A DNA stretch of 64,000 nt. It comes from Prorocentrum cordatum (Eukaryota; Sar; Dinophyceae; Prorocentrales; Prorocentraceae). A program made the translations under genes and the position numbers. Below, piece after piece: positions 31,405 to 44,200 of the stretch. The stretch spans positions 1,520,040 through 1,584,039 of the forward strand of contig CAUYUJ010015837.1 of assembly GCA_963575745.1 (NCBI GenBank), written 5' to 3'. The notes under the pieces were generated by a model. It was not told where the DNA came from. It saw nothing but the letters and a program-made list of their open reading frames with translations, and searched no databases. Each line of letters opens with the position of its first letter. Within the stretch, counting starts at the first letter, position 1.

Positions 31405-34400
31405 GCTCGGGACCCCCAAGCATGCAAATTCGTGATTCCTCCACGTGTCTTGTGCTGTAATTCCCATCTGAGGCGTCCTGGCATATACGCGTACCATTGC
31501 CTCCGCAGTGGGGTGGGGGGTCGTCGGCAGTCTGCGAGGCCCGAAAGCAAGAGTAAAGAAGCCCGCCGCCAGCTCCGTTTTTTTTAAGCGCATTGCACAG
31601 CGATCCCGCCGCAGGAATAGATTTGCTGTCAAAGCCATGTGGGTGGTTCGCGGGTAGGTTGTGTGTGGGGCGCGGGCGGGTCGCGGGTGGGCCGCGGGCG
31701 AGGACGACGAACAACGAACAACGAACCACCACCACCATCACCACCACCACCACAGCAAGACCAACACTTACTACGATTATCATTCCCTACCTAGGCTCTG
31801 CCTAGAAGGGTTCTTACTCTCTGGGCTTAAAGGGGCCGGGCAGTGGAACGCGCCCCGGGCGGTTCCCCCAGTATCCGCCCCGCGGTTCCCCCAGTTACGT
31901 CCCCTTAGCTTAGCGTTGCTTATCTCAGCTTAGCTTAGCTTAGTTAGCTTAGCTTAGCATAGCGCAGCGCTGCATTAGCATAGCATAGCATAGCCAATCA
32001 TAGCATAGCATAGCATATCATGGCATTTCATAGCATAGCATTGTATAGCATAGCATAGCGCAGCTTAGCATAGCATAGCATAGCATCTCTTAGCATAGCA
32101 CAGCGCAGCATGACATAGCATAGCTTAGCTTAGCATAGCATAGCGCAGCATACCATATCATATCATAGTATAGCATAGCATAGCGCAGCATAGCATGGCA
32201 AAGCATAGCATAGCATAGCATAACAACTAATGCTGCTTTCCTAGGGGCTCCAACTTCTAGGTAGGGTCGCACTGGGGTAATTTTAATAGTGTTCGCTATT
32301 CAACACTTGTATCCCAAACCCTCGGTACCTGCCCTCTTTGTCTTTGGTCGTACCCCCGTAGGGGGGGTGGGGGGGGGCATGTCTTCCTTACCTGCCACGT
32401 GCATTTAGCGCAGCACCTAAAACAGTGGAAGAGACGACGGATGGAAAGGGGAAGGGAGAAGGATGGAGCACGAGATAATTTTGCAGGAGGGAGTGGGGGG
32501 CGGGGCCAGGAGAAGAACACGTGTTGCAGAACCAGACGGGCAGATCGGGCGGGCAGACCCTAGCGGGCAGGTCGGGAAGGCGGGCCCAGGCGGTCAGGTC
32601 GAGCAGGCGGGTTGCTAAAGCGTGCGTCCTGCATGAATCGCCAGAAAGTTTCGAACGATAGCGCGGTTCCCCGTAGAGCTCGTGGTTTGACCAGGGCTCG
32701 AAAATTCGGGCGCAGACTGGAGCTAGTTGGCCGACCCGACAAGAAGAGACAATGTGGTAATTTGGGCATTCAGTTTCAAACTTGCTTTTTCTTCCCCTGG
32801 GTAGTGAATCGCGTGGCGTTCGCCTGTCTTAGTTCCAGGTCCATAGCTGCAGTGTCACGATTAAAACACTTGGAAGAGCCGGTGTCGTGTGGACACACAA
32901 TTTGGCGCACGGTAAATTGCCAGAAAAAGGCCTAAGCGAGAGAGTGATTTCTGAGTGGCGAGGGCGCGGCGCTTCAATGAATTACAAGAAAGTCCCACGC
33001 GAGAGCGCGATTCTGGAACACATTGTGAGGAAGTTCCGCGCGAGAGCGCGTTTGGGAATGAATTGTGAGGAAATATCAGGCGGGAACCGTTGTTGTCGTA
33101 GTTCGGGGCCCAACAAGTTTTTTTTGGTGGTATCGAGTTTTTTTTGACACAAAAAGCAGTGCAACACCTTGGAGGAGCCTGTTGGTTTAGATATTCTGTA
33201 GTCACCAGAGGGGAAGATCGCCAACAAATATTTCTCACCTCAAGAGACAGCGCCCCGCGTTCACTCCTTCCTTCCTTCCTCCCGCTGCCCCCTCCCTCGT
33301 CGCCGCACCCATTTCGGCACACCCCTCACACGTTTCGTGCCCCCATAGGGAGCTCCACCGAAGGCCCCAGTGGCTGCGTTGGCATGGCGGCGCCGCACCC
33401 ATTTCATGGCCCCATTGGGAGTTCCACCGAAGGCCCCAGTGGCTGCGTTGCCATGTTGGCGCCGCACCCATTTCGGCACACCCCTCACACGCTTCGTGGC
33501 CCCATAGGGAGCTCCACCGAAGGCCCCAGTGGCTGCGTTGGCATGGCGGCGCCGCACCCATTTCAGCACACCCCTCACACGCTTCGTGGCCCCATAGGGA
33601 GCCCCACCGAAGGCCCCAGTGGCTGCGTTGGCATGGCGGCGCCGCACCCATTTCGGCACACCCCTCACACGTTTCGTGGCCCCATAGGGAGCTCCACCGA
33701 AGGCCCCAGTGGCTGCGTTGGCATGGCGGCGCCGCGCCAAATTTGGCACACCCCTCACACGCTTCGTGGCCCCATAGGGAGCTCCACCGACGGCTCCAGT
33801 AGCTGCGTTGGCATGGCGGCGCCGCACCCATTTCGGCACACCCCTCACACGCTTCGTGGCCCCATAGGGAGCTCCACCGAAGGCCCCAGTGGCTGCGTTG
33901 ACATGGCGGCGCCGCACACATTCCGGCACACCCCTCACACGTTTCGTGGCCCCATAAGGAACCCATCGAAGGCCCCAGTGGCTGCGTTGGCATGGCGGCG
34001 CCGCACGAATTTCGGCACACCCCTTGCACGTTTCGTAGCCCCATAGGGAGCTCCACCGAAGGCCCCAGTGGCTGCGTTCGCATGGCGGCGACGCACCCAT
34101 TTCGGCACACCCCTCACACGTTGCGTGGCCCCATAGGGAGCTCCACCGAAGGCCCCAGTGGCTGCGTTGGCATGGCGGCGCCGCACCCATTTCGGCACAC
34201 CTTCACACGCTTCGTGGCCCCATTGGGAGTTCCACCGAAGGCCCCAGTGGCTGCGTTGCCATGGTGGCGCCGCACCCATTTCGGCACACCCCTCACACGC
34301 TTCGTGGCCCCATAGGGAGCTCCACCGAAGGCCCCAGTGGCTGCGTTGGCATGGCGGCGCCGCACCCATTTCAGCACACCCCTCACACGTTCCGTGGCCC

Positions 34401-37305
34401 CATAGGGAGCTCCACCGAAGGCCCCAGTGGCTGCGTTGGCATGGCGGCGCCGCACCCATTTCGGCACACCCCTCACACGCTTCGCGGCCCCATATGGAGC
34501 TCCACCGAATGCCCCAGTGGCTGCGTTCGCATGGCGGCGCCGCACCCATTTCGGCACACCCCTCACACGTTTCGCGGCCCCATAGGGAGCTCCACCGAAG
34601 GCCCCATTTCGGCACACCCCTCACACGTTTCGTGGCCCCATAGGGAGCCCCACCGAAGGCCCCAGTGGCTGCGTTCGCATGGCGGCGCCGCACCCATTTC
34701 GGCACACCCCTCACACGCTTCGTGGCCCCATAGGGAGCTCCACCGAAACTCCCAGTGGCTGCGTTGGCATGGCGGCGCCGCACCGAAGAAGATGTTCACT
34801 ATTGCGGTACTCACAGCTGCATATGGTTGGGTCCTTCGCCAGGCTAATGTTTTGAAGATGGTTCGCTCTTATCTGCTCGCGTGCTTTTCAACACGTATAT
34901 CCCAAACCGTCGATACCCGCTTCCTTCGCCTTCAAGCGTGCCCCCTTGGGGGAGATGTCTTCTTCATCTGCCACGTGTTGGCGCAGCCCAAAAATACACG
35001 GGAAGAGAGGACGGATGGAATGAAGGGACAAAAGGGAAAGGAGAAGGATGGAACACGCGAGAGAGAGAGAGAGAGAGAGAAAGAGTTGCAGGAACGGGGG
35101 TTAGCAGCAGAAAGCACGTGTGGTTTAACCAGACGGGCAGATCGGGTGGGTAGACCCTACATGATATGGGCCTATGCGGTCAGGTCGGGCAGGCGGGCTG
35201 CTGAAGCGTGATTCCTGAATGATTCGCCAGGAAGTCTCGAGCGACAGCGCGATTCCTTTGCAAATCTTGAGAAAAGGCCAGGGCGAGAGCGTGAGTCCTG
35301 AGTGTCTGCCGAGGGCGCGGCGTTTGAATACATTGCGGGGAAGTCCCACGCGATAGCGCGATTCCTGCAGAACTTGTAAGCAAGTGCCGCGCGAAAGCGC
35401 GATTTTGGAATGAATTGTGAGGAAGCATCAGGCGGGAACCGCTGTTGCGGTAGTCCGGGGGCGACGGGCACAGTCTGAGACCCAAGAAGAAACCGGCATT
35501 GAGAAGAGGACGCGAGCCCCGGACGAGGCACTGTAAGTCAAAGAGCAGCATGGGCACCTTGGAGGGGGATCCAAATATTCATGTTGTAGAAACGACGACT
35601 CAGCAACCATATTTTTTCGAGATTCATTGGCTGACGCCGCACTGCCGACCCCTTGGGGCGGCAGTGAGAGTGAAAAACGGAGTTTGCGGAACGATGTCTG
35701 TGGAAGTCGGGGGCTTCGGCTTCTTGGGATTTCGTCGGGGGCGGTTGGCGAATCGCGGCTCTGCTTTGGGGTTCTCTGGGCTCTCCTGGCAGCACTTTTG
35801 AGGCGTCTTGGGGGCCGTTTTGAGGCCTCTAGGAGCCTCTTTCGGGCCTCTCGGCGGCCTCGTGGGAGCCTCTTGCGGGCCTATTGGCGGCCTCTGGGGC
35901 CCTCTTGGGCCGTCTTGGAGCCCTTTTGGGGGCCTCTTGGTCTATCTTGGGTCGATCTTACAAGCTTCTTGGGCCGTTGTGGGCCTCGTGAAAGCCCACA
36001 AGGCGAATGTGTTAAAAGTATCGGTATTCCCTAGGGGATGGGACGATGTTTGCTTCTGGAGGGCCTCTTGGGACGCCTCTTGGTGGTTTCTTGGTGCGTC
36101 TTAGGGGCCTCTGGGACCGTTTGGAGGCAATCTTGGGCGTCTTGGAGCGATCTTTCGGCGACTCGTAGCCCTTTTGGACCGTCTGGGGCCTCTTGGACCG
36201 TTTTGGGCCCCCCTGAGCCTCCTGGGGTGCGTCCGACACCTTCGCCCCCCACCCCCCCCTCCAAACCGGTCGGACCTGGCTCCCGGGGGAGGGGCTTGGG
36301 GAGGGGGAAGCATCTCACACGCCGTGGCCAAAAGGGGTCGGCGGATTGTTCGCTAAGCTCTGCTCGCATGTCATTTAACATGTCCCCGCGTCGATTGTTC
36401 CGACGCGTGGTCTTACGTCTTGGGGAGAGCACGTCGGCCACCAGGGCAAACGCCGCTTCGGGCTCGGTGGGCTCGCCGTAGGATTTGCCTCGTGGCGGCG
36501 TCGTCTTCTTGGTTCGCGGGTCGCAGGGTGTGCCGTGAGTTTGCCGTGGTGTCGGCGTCGTCCGCTTGGGCGCGTCCAGAATCAACGGCGCGGCGACACA
36601 CGTATGCCCCGAGACGTCGATACCCGCCCTCTTCGTCCTCGATCGTGCCCCCCTTAGTGGTAGCCCATCCTTATCTGCCACGTGTAGTCGGCGCACCCCT
36701 TCAAACAGGGGAAGGGAGAGAGGAGGGAAGGGACAAGGGGGAGGGAGAGTGATGGAGGACGACAGACACTAGCAGGGGGGTCTTAGGAGCAGGAAGACCA
36801 GCGGCAGAACCATACGAACGGGCCGTGCGGGCGGACCCTAACGGTCGGGTCGGGCGGGCGGGCCCATACGGCCGGGTCGAGCGGGCGGGTCGGTGAAGTG
36901 TGTGTTCCGCATGGATCGCGAGATCACGTAGAAGTCTCGAACGACAGCGCGCAACGTTTCAATAGATCGCAAGGAAGTCCCACGCGAGAGCGCGATTCCT
37001 GGATACATGGGGAGGAAGTTTCTCGCGAGAGCGCGGTTTTGAATGAATTATGGGGCGGCATGAAGTGGGAGTCGTTGTTGTTTTGAGCGGTGGAGCCAAA
37101 AACAGTCTGAGGCGCAAGATTTTCTTCAATGAAAACAGGGTGCGAGTCCCAGCAGGGGCAAGGGAGAGTTGGACCACGAACGAAAGAGCGACGAGCTAAC
37201 ATAAAGACGTCCGAGCTCTAGAAAACAGCCGTGCAAGAGAACCGAGCATTCCCACGACGAAGACGACGACGACGGCGACGACGACAGCGACGGCGACCGC
37301 GACAG

Positions 37306-37339
<34 letters not shown>

Positions 37340-37469
37340 AGCGACGGCGACGGCAATGACGACGGCGACGGCGATGGCGACGGCCGCGGCGACGACGACG
37401 ACAGCGACGGCGACGGCGACGACGACAGCGACGGTGACGGCGATGGCGACGGCGACAGCGATGGCAACA

Positions 37470-37505
<36 letters not shown>

Positions 37506-38222
37506 ACGCCGAAAGAAAAGCAATCCGACGGCCTACTTTTTTCGGGGGGGAGGCCAGGGGAGGTCCAGGGAGGCCGAGCAGAGAGGCCAGGGTTGGCCAG
37601 GGAGGCTGGAGGCCAGAGCTACCACGGGCAGGCCAGGGAAGCAAGGGCAGGGAGCCCCCGGGAGGCCACGGCAACACGACGATACGACACGACGACATGA
37701 CGACACGACACGACACGACGGCGACGAGAACACAGCAATCCGAAGCTTGGAGGCCAGGGTGGCCAGGGAGGTCAGGGCCAGGGCTACCACCCAAGACTGG
37801 ACTGAGATAAAGAGGTCCGAGCTCTAGGACAAGAGGACGGCACACAAGTGCACGAGAGACTAGAATTGCTCCAACAGGAGGACTGACTACAACTGTGCAA
37901 GAAAGCACACCAATTAGCGAAGGAGTGCAGTTGCAGATTGAATTCCTTATTATCAGTATTGTGATTATTATTATTATCATTAATTTTCTCCTTCTTCTTA
38001 TTCGTATCAGTATTAGTATTAGTGTCATTATTTGTAGTAGTATTATTATTAATCGTATTCTTATATGGGGGGGCCTGGGCATGGAGGACGGGGGAGGCCA
38101 GTGCGGACGGAGAGGGGAGGGGGAGGCCATGGCTGCCAGCAGGCCAGGGAGGCCAGGGCAGAGGCGCCAGGGCATGGCACGACGCGACAGCACGACACGG
38201 CACGATGACACGACGACGACGA

Positions 38223-38273
<51 letters not shown>

Positions 38274-41200
38274 TGGCGGCGACGGCGTCGGCGACGGCGA
38301 CAGTGGCGGCGACGACACGACACGACACGACACGACGAGGACGAGGGCGACGGCGACAGCCACGGCGACGGCGACGACGACGATGCGGAACAATGGGGGA
38401 TGGGGAAGGCCAGGGCAGGGGGACCAGGGAGGCGAGGGAGGCCAGGGCAGCGCAGGGGGGGGCCACGACGACACGAATAGGCCAGGGCAGGGAGGCCTCC
38501 AGGGAGGCCAGGGCAGCGCAGGGGAAGCCACGACGACGCGAAAAGATGCCCCTGCCATTCGGGAGGCCAGGGGGCACGACAATGAGCTCTGCGGGGACGG
38601 GGGAGGCCAGAGAGACCCGGGGGAGGCCAGAGAGACCCGGGAGGCCAGGGCAAGGGGGCCACCAGGGAGGCCAGGGGAGGCCACGACGACGCGACGACAC
38701 GAACACCAGCCCTGGGGGAGACGGAGGAGGGCAGAGACCAGGGAGGCTGGTGGAGCAGGCCAGACAGGGGGAGGCTAGAGCGGAGGGGGCACCAGGGAGG
38801 CCAGGGGAGCCATGGGGAGGCAACGACGACACTACAACACGAAACTAAGCCATGAGGGGAGCGGCAAGGAGGGGGCGGGGGGCGCAAGGGAGGCCAGGGC
38901 ATCCCGTGGGGAGGCAACGACGACTCGACGATAACAACAGTAAGCCCTGGGGTGGACGGGGGGGGGCCTGAGAGGCCAGGGCCAGGGCGGGGGGGGGGGC
39001 GCAAGGGAGGCCAGGAAAGCTAGATAGGGGAGGCCACGACGACACGACGACGCGAAGATACGCCTCGCGGGGGAGGTGAAGACGGAAGGGGGGGACACCA
39101 GGGAGGCCAGGGGAGCCAGGGGAGGCCACGACGACACGACGACGCGAAAAGAAGCCGTGGGGGGGACGGCGGAGGGGGCGACCAGGGAGGCCAGGGGAGC
39201 CATGAGACACCACGACGACACCAAAATAAACCCTGGGGGGGCGGGGGAGGCCAGAGAGGCCAGGCCACGACGACTTGACTGCGTACACGAAAAGAAGCTC
39301 TGGGGGGACGGGGGAGGCCAGAGAGGCCAGGGGCGAGCCCAGGGAGGCTAGGGCAGGGCAGGTGGGGTGTGTGGGGGGGGGGGAAACCACCAGGGAGGCC
39401 AGGAAAGCCACCACTAGAGCACCTCTGAAAACTCACTATCATTCTACTCTCTAGGATCTAGCTGTCCAGATCTTCCACATGGAAGCGAAGAAACGACAAA
39501 GCACGAGCAGGCCGGCAGAGCGGCCTCATACACTACACTGATGCTAAACTCGACCCAGTCGCGGTCGAGGGTGCTGAATCCGGTCCGGTCGTGGGCGGTG
39601 GAGAGGAAGATGTCCATCTCCAGATATCAGCACACATATAAGATATAGATCACAAAACCAATCACTGCTGAAAGTGTCGCTCATGCTCACTCGCCGTATG
39701 TTACATTCGTCTCTTCACAAAACATCAAACACGCTCTATGTTCTCGAGGTCATTACCCGTGAAATTCTCAGGTCGATGTACACTTCGCTTACAGGTAATC
39801 ATTTTCTGGTTCGCTGTGAACCTGGCCACTCCTGTCGTCAGCATTAACATTAACCGAGGGAAGACACCAGGCTTGGTCAGCGCGTCGGCGATCATCACAT
39901 CCGTGTGTATATGCATACTTTAGCTATTCTGCCTGACAGTTTTTCCTCTCTGAGTGCCATGACTGCCAATCGTTGCTGCTTGTCCTGTGGCACTCCTTGG
40001 AGGCCAGTCACCAGTTCGAACATATCCTTGCAGTCCGTCAGGTGGTTGATGGGTACAATAGACTGTCCATTCAAGTTCATGTCGATGAAGACTGCTATCT
40101 TTTGACATGTCGTACCCTTCACTGCAACTACCATTTCTGTCATCCGCGCCGCCACCATCTGAGCTCCACTCACCACTGCCAACCCGCAATTCGTCTCACC
40201 CATCGAGGTCGAGTGTGCCACCCTCTTCGCCTTGCTGCTAATGGCCATCCGTGTGTGGCACTTGCCTGGCATTGCGGCCACGCTCTCAGAAATCAGAGTA
40301 CGGTCGACATTGCTCATCAACTATCTGTCCTCCATGAGAAGCGCAAGCTGGCCTTATTGAGGGTATACTGAGGTATTCGTCGTATGATTGGCGTCACCCA
40401 TCGCTCTCAGGCAAAAAGGTGGTGTCATCTTCGGGCAGTGCAGTCCAACCAGTGAGGTCTCTTGTCGTGCTCGCTTCAGTAGTGCATTCGCTCGCTTGAG
40501 GTGGACGATATTCGGCTCGTTGTTGAAACCTTGCAGTTGCGTCACCTCTGTCGTGATATGAATGTTGCACTGGCACAAGAACAGCATCGATGTGACAATA
40601 CTCCTGAAGCCATGTGCGTACTGTCCAGTTACCAAATTCTCGTCATGTCCGTCGGGAATTTCGGAGATTGCTATCTTTTGAAGATGGTCAACCTGTTGCA
40701 GTAGAGTTGTTCCATTGGCCAATCTCGTGTACTGCGCGCCGTTGTGTGTGAACGGTAGCTGCTGCCTCTTCACTGCTTCGAACTTAGCCCCCAGAAGCTT
40801 GATGACATAGCTCTGGATCCTGGCTCGGGCTGCCACCAACAGGTCGTCCATGTGTATCGAGAGAGCTGCCGCAACTCTATATGTCGCCTTCTTCTCCTCA
40901 TGTGCATCACGTTCTCGGTCGGGTAGTTCATCATAGGTCCATTGTTCGAAGTTTTCAACCCGTAGACTCATTCGCGCTCGAAGAACGTCCACGAAACACA
41001 GAGAAAGAGCAACCTGCCACAGATGCGGTGCATCGACTAGCCCATACATAGGCTTGAGAAGCCCCAAGATGAACATTTGGATGTCCCAGCTCTTCACGTG
41101 GATCTCGCTGCCGGGTAGCATATCCAGCAGTCTCCATACATTGTTCGGTGGAAGCAGCTACACCTTCCGCATCGTCTTGCAGTTGATCTTGAGCTCCTTG

Positions 41201-44200
41201 GAGCGACGACGGATCTCGTCGAAGCTCAGGCCCTGCAGGAAGGCCGTGCTGATGTTCCAGCTCTCGAGCTCAAACTCTGGATGCGTCTGCGCCGTCGAGA
41301 CAATCAACGTCTGGCTCAACCTGCTGGCAGTACGCGAGTGTCGCTGTATCCTGTGCTTCTGTTTGTCAAGGAAGCCTCGCCCGCACAATCTGCTCTTCAC
41401 GGTCCACCCCTTGGATTTGGCATCGTATTTCCATTACCTGACCCACACGGCGTCGATAATGTTCGTGATTGAGAGGGATCGCCTGGCTCGACAGGCAAAG
41501 ATTTTGTGGTCAACGATGGCCGCCAGTTCCTTCAAGTCTGCTTCTTCAACCATCTTCCAGTGGGTCAGGATGTCTTCTTCTGTCAGCGCATCCGACTCCT
41601 TGGCTCCGATGTGACACTGCACTTCACCTGTCCGAAGGCAAAAAAAAGAAAACAGCTGCTCCGTCGCCAAGGGCCTTTGAACGTCCAGAGAGCTTCAGTC
41701 GCATTCCACGGTAGATCGCCTTCTCGTAGGCCCGAGATATAGGCGTCTGCTCGATTGTGCTCTTCAACCATCGTCGCGATAGGGTCGTCGAGATATGCTT
41801 CCTTGATGTCGTTTATCGTGTATTTGTCGTTATCGTCATACTCGATCGCACTGTGCAGCACATTGTGCCTGGAGAAGAAATCTCCCTCTTCAATTGGATG
41901 CGGATCCTCATACCGCTGAGATGGTTCATCTAATATTCGTTCGAGGTCGCCTGTCAGATCAATGCCCAGATCCATTGGTTCCAGAACTGTAGTGGGCCAT
42001 ATGATTCTGGTTGGGCCTCGTCATGTCGTTCAGCGTCTTGAAGAGGAGGTTGTCCGCCTTCGGCCTGTGGTCCTGCATCCTGCGGGGTTACATGGCCGTG
42101 ATCATCTCGGTCATGTTCGATTCGCTCCTCGCTGTCATCAAGACGTCGACGCTGAGTCTCTGGCAGGAGGCTCGTATTAACATGATCTCCGAGGTCTGTG
42201 TTGCTGCGCTTCTCTCTTTCCACAATCGGTTGCTTCAGAATCTCGCTCAGCGGCTTTTGTGAATTCATTTCTTCGTCAAGAAGCTTGCTGGGGTCTTCGT
42301 GAGATCCAGAGTTACGTCGGTCGGCTCCAGGACAGTAGGTCGTCCATGTGGTTCTGGTCGATCCTGTGCTGTTGATGTTGTCTGAGCTGCCATCGCTGAT
42401 GTCGAGTCTCGTCGTGTTGGTTCCGTCGCTGCCGGTGCTGCAGCGGTCGGTGCCCTTGTGTGTTCTTGCACTCCAGCTCGCTCCAGAACGCGATCGAGTT
42501 CTCGTGTGAGGTTGTGTCGTCCAAAGTGTGATCTGATGTTGGCACACTCCTGAAGTCCTCATCGCCCCGCACTGTTCCTGGTTCATGTCGCGGAGTCTGA
42601 GGAAGCTGAGGTATTTGTTGTACAGGAGGTGCCTGTCGTGGTGTCTGTCCGTGTGCAGCTAGAGCAGGTGGTGTCGATGGTATCAGCTGTGCTCGCGGCG
42701 GTCCTCGTAAACTTTGTGTCGGTACGAGTGTAGTCGCTGGTTGAGCTGCCGCTGGCGGTGCCAAGGGAGCTCCAGCTCTTGATCCACCAAGCCTCGGAGG
42801 AGGTACCGCATGTTGTGGCCGATGTCCAGGATCCCATGGTCTCGTGCGAGGGTCTGCCATGTGTGGTCCAGGAACCACTGCCTGAGCGTCGCAAGAGATG
42901 AGCCTGTCGACCTCCGCCGCGTGCTGTATTACCTGCGTCTGGTTCAGCATCATTTTGTCACAACTCTCTGTCTTGTCGTGCATCGCAGCCTCCAGATCAG
43001 ACATCCAATCGCCCATGCCGGGAATCAGACTGATCATGTCAGCCACGTCGCGGTCAACATCGATGACCGACTCTGGGGCAGAATCGATTGGAGATAGATC
43101 ATCAATGTTCGGCTGCGTGCGTTCGTCCAAGAAAGGGTCCGTCTGAGTCGACAGTGAGTAGAAGTCGAGGAAGGATGCGTTCTCCCACTTAATCTCGCTC
43201 AGGTTGTTGATCACGACGCCTTCACGTGGATCTATCTCATAGGCCACGTACTTGGAATGATCGTTGCGCTTCCACAGTACAATGAGGCAATATCGAGCTC
43301 CATGTAGTGCCAGTACTCGCCGCAGAGAGGTGCCGTACAAGACTCCGTCCAAGCTCTTGAGCTCAAATAGCCGCTGGTAGGTCAGCATGCATAGCTTCCA
43401 AGGCTGGATGGCGATCAGAGTCTTGACATCTGGTGAGCACCCAACCTTTCCATTCTGATCCACTGTCTTGCCCAGTCGTGTGAGCTGTCCGTATGTGCAA
43501 CCGTCGACGATGTCCATGAGTTTCTTGAAGGTGTTGGTTAGCATCGCCTCTGGTGACGTGGTATCGCCAACCTGATATGTCATGAAGTTGGCAACACGCC
43601 TCCTCAAATATCGAACTGATACAATGTAGGGAACTCCATTCCAAACCACAATCGCCGTACCTTCCGTGATCTTGACCAACTTTGCTGGTCCGCGCCAGCC
43701 AGACTGGTCCTTCCGCTCGGGAATTCGGTAAACGTCCACGTTGTCTCCAGGTTTCATCTCCTGCTCGGGTCCATGCTGCTGTATTCGAGGGCGGTTCGCT
43801 CTGGCGATCCTGTCCTCCACGATCGCCCGGGCCATCTCCGATTTGGCGAGAAGTCGAAGACGTACTGCCGCCTCGAACGGATCAGGGCAGCTCGTGGTCG
43901 CGCCCTGTACCGAGTCCAACGTGGTCGCCTCCAAGCCGTAGTGGTCGCTAGGAGTGAAGCCCAGAACGACCTGTGATGCAGTCTGGCCCCCGTAGCTGAC
44001 CATGCTGTTGGAAACCATGGCGGCCTCCTGCACTAGGTCGACCTCGGAGACCTCAAAGCCCTGCAGCGTGCATGTCGTCTTGAGCTTCATGGCACACAGA
44101 CGAATCAGCTGGATCCATCTCTCCACGAGCCCAGTCATAGTGTGATCGTCGGTGCCAGCATAGCGTCTCTTGATATTCAGTTTGTCGCAGGTCCTCGACG

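Noticed and set aside
33235-34190. 30-residue repeat protein on the - strand (GAAPPCQRSHWGLRW units)
   Set aside because: Not listed as a gene because the 90-bp unit is open on both strands; kept only as a finding to test.
37126-38832. 568-residue frame on the - strand with hydrophobic stretches
   Set aside because: Pro/Ser/Leu composition comes from GGCCAGGGAGG and GAC repeats.
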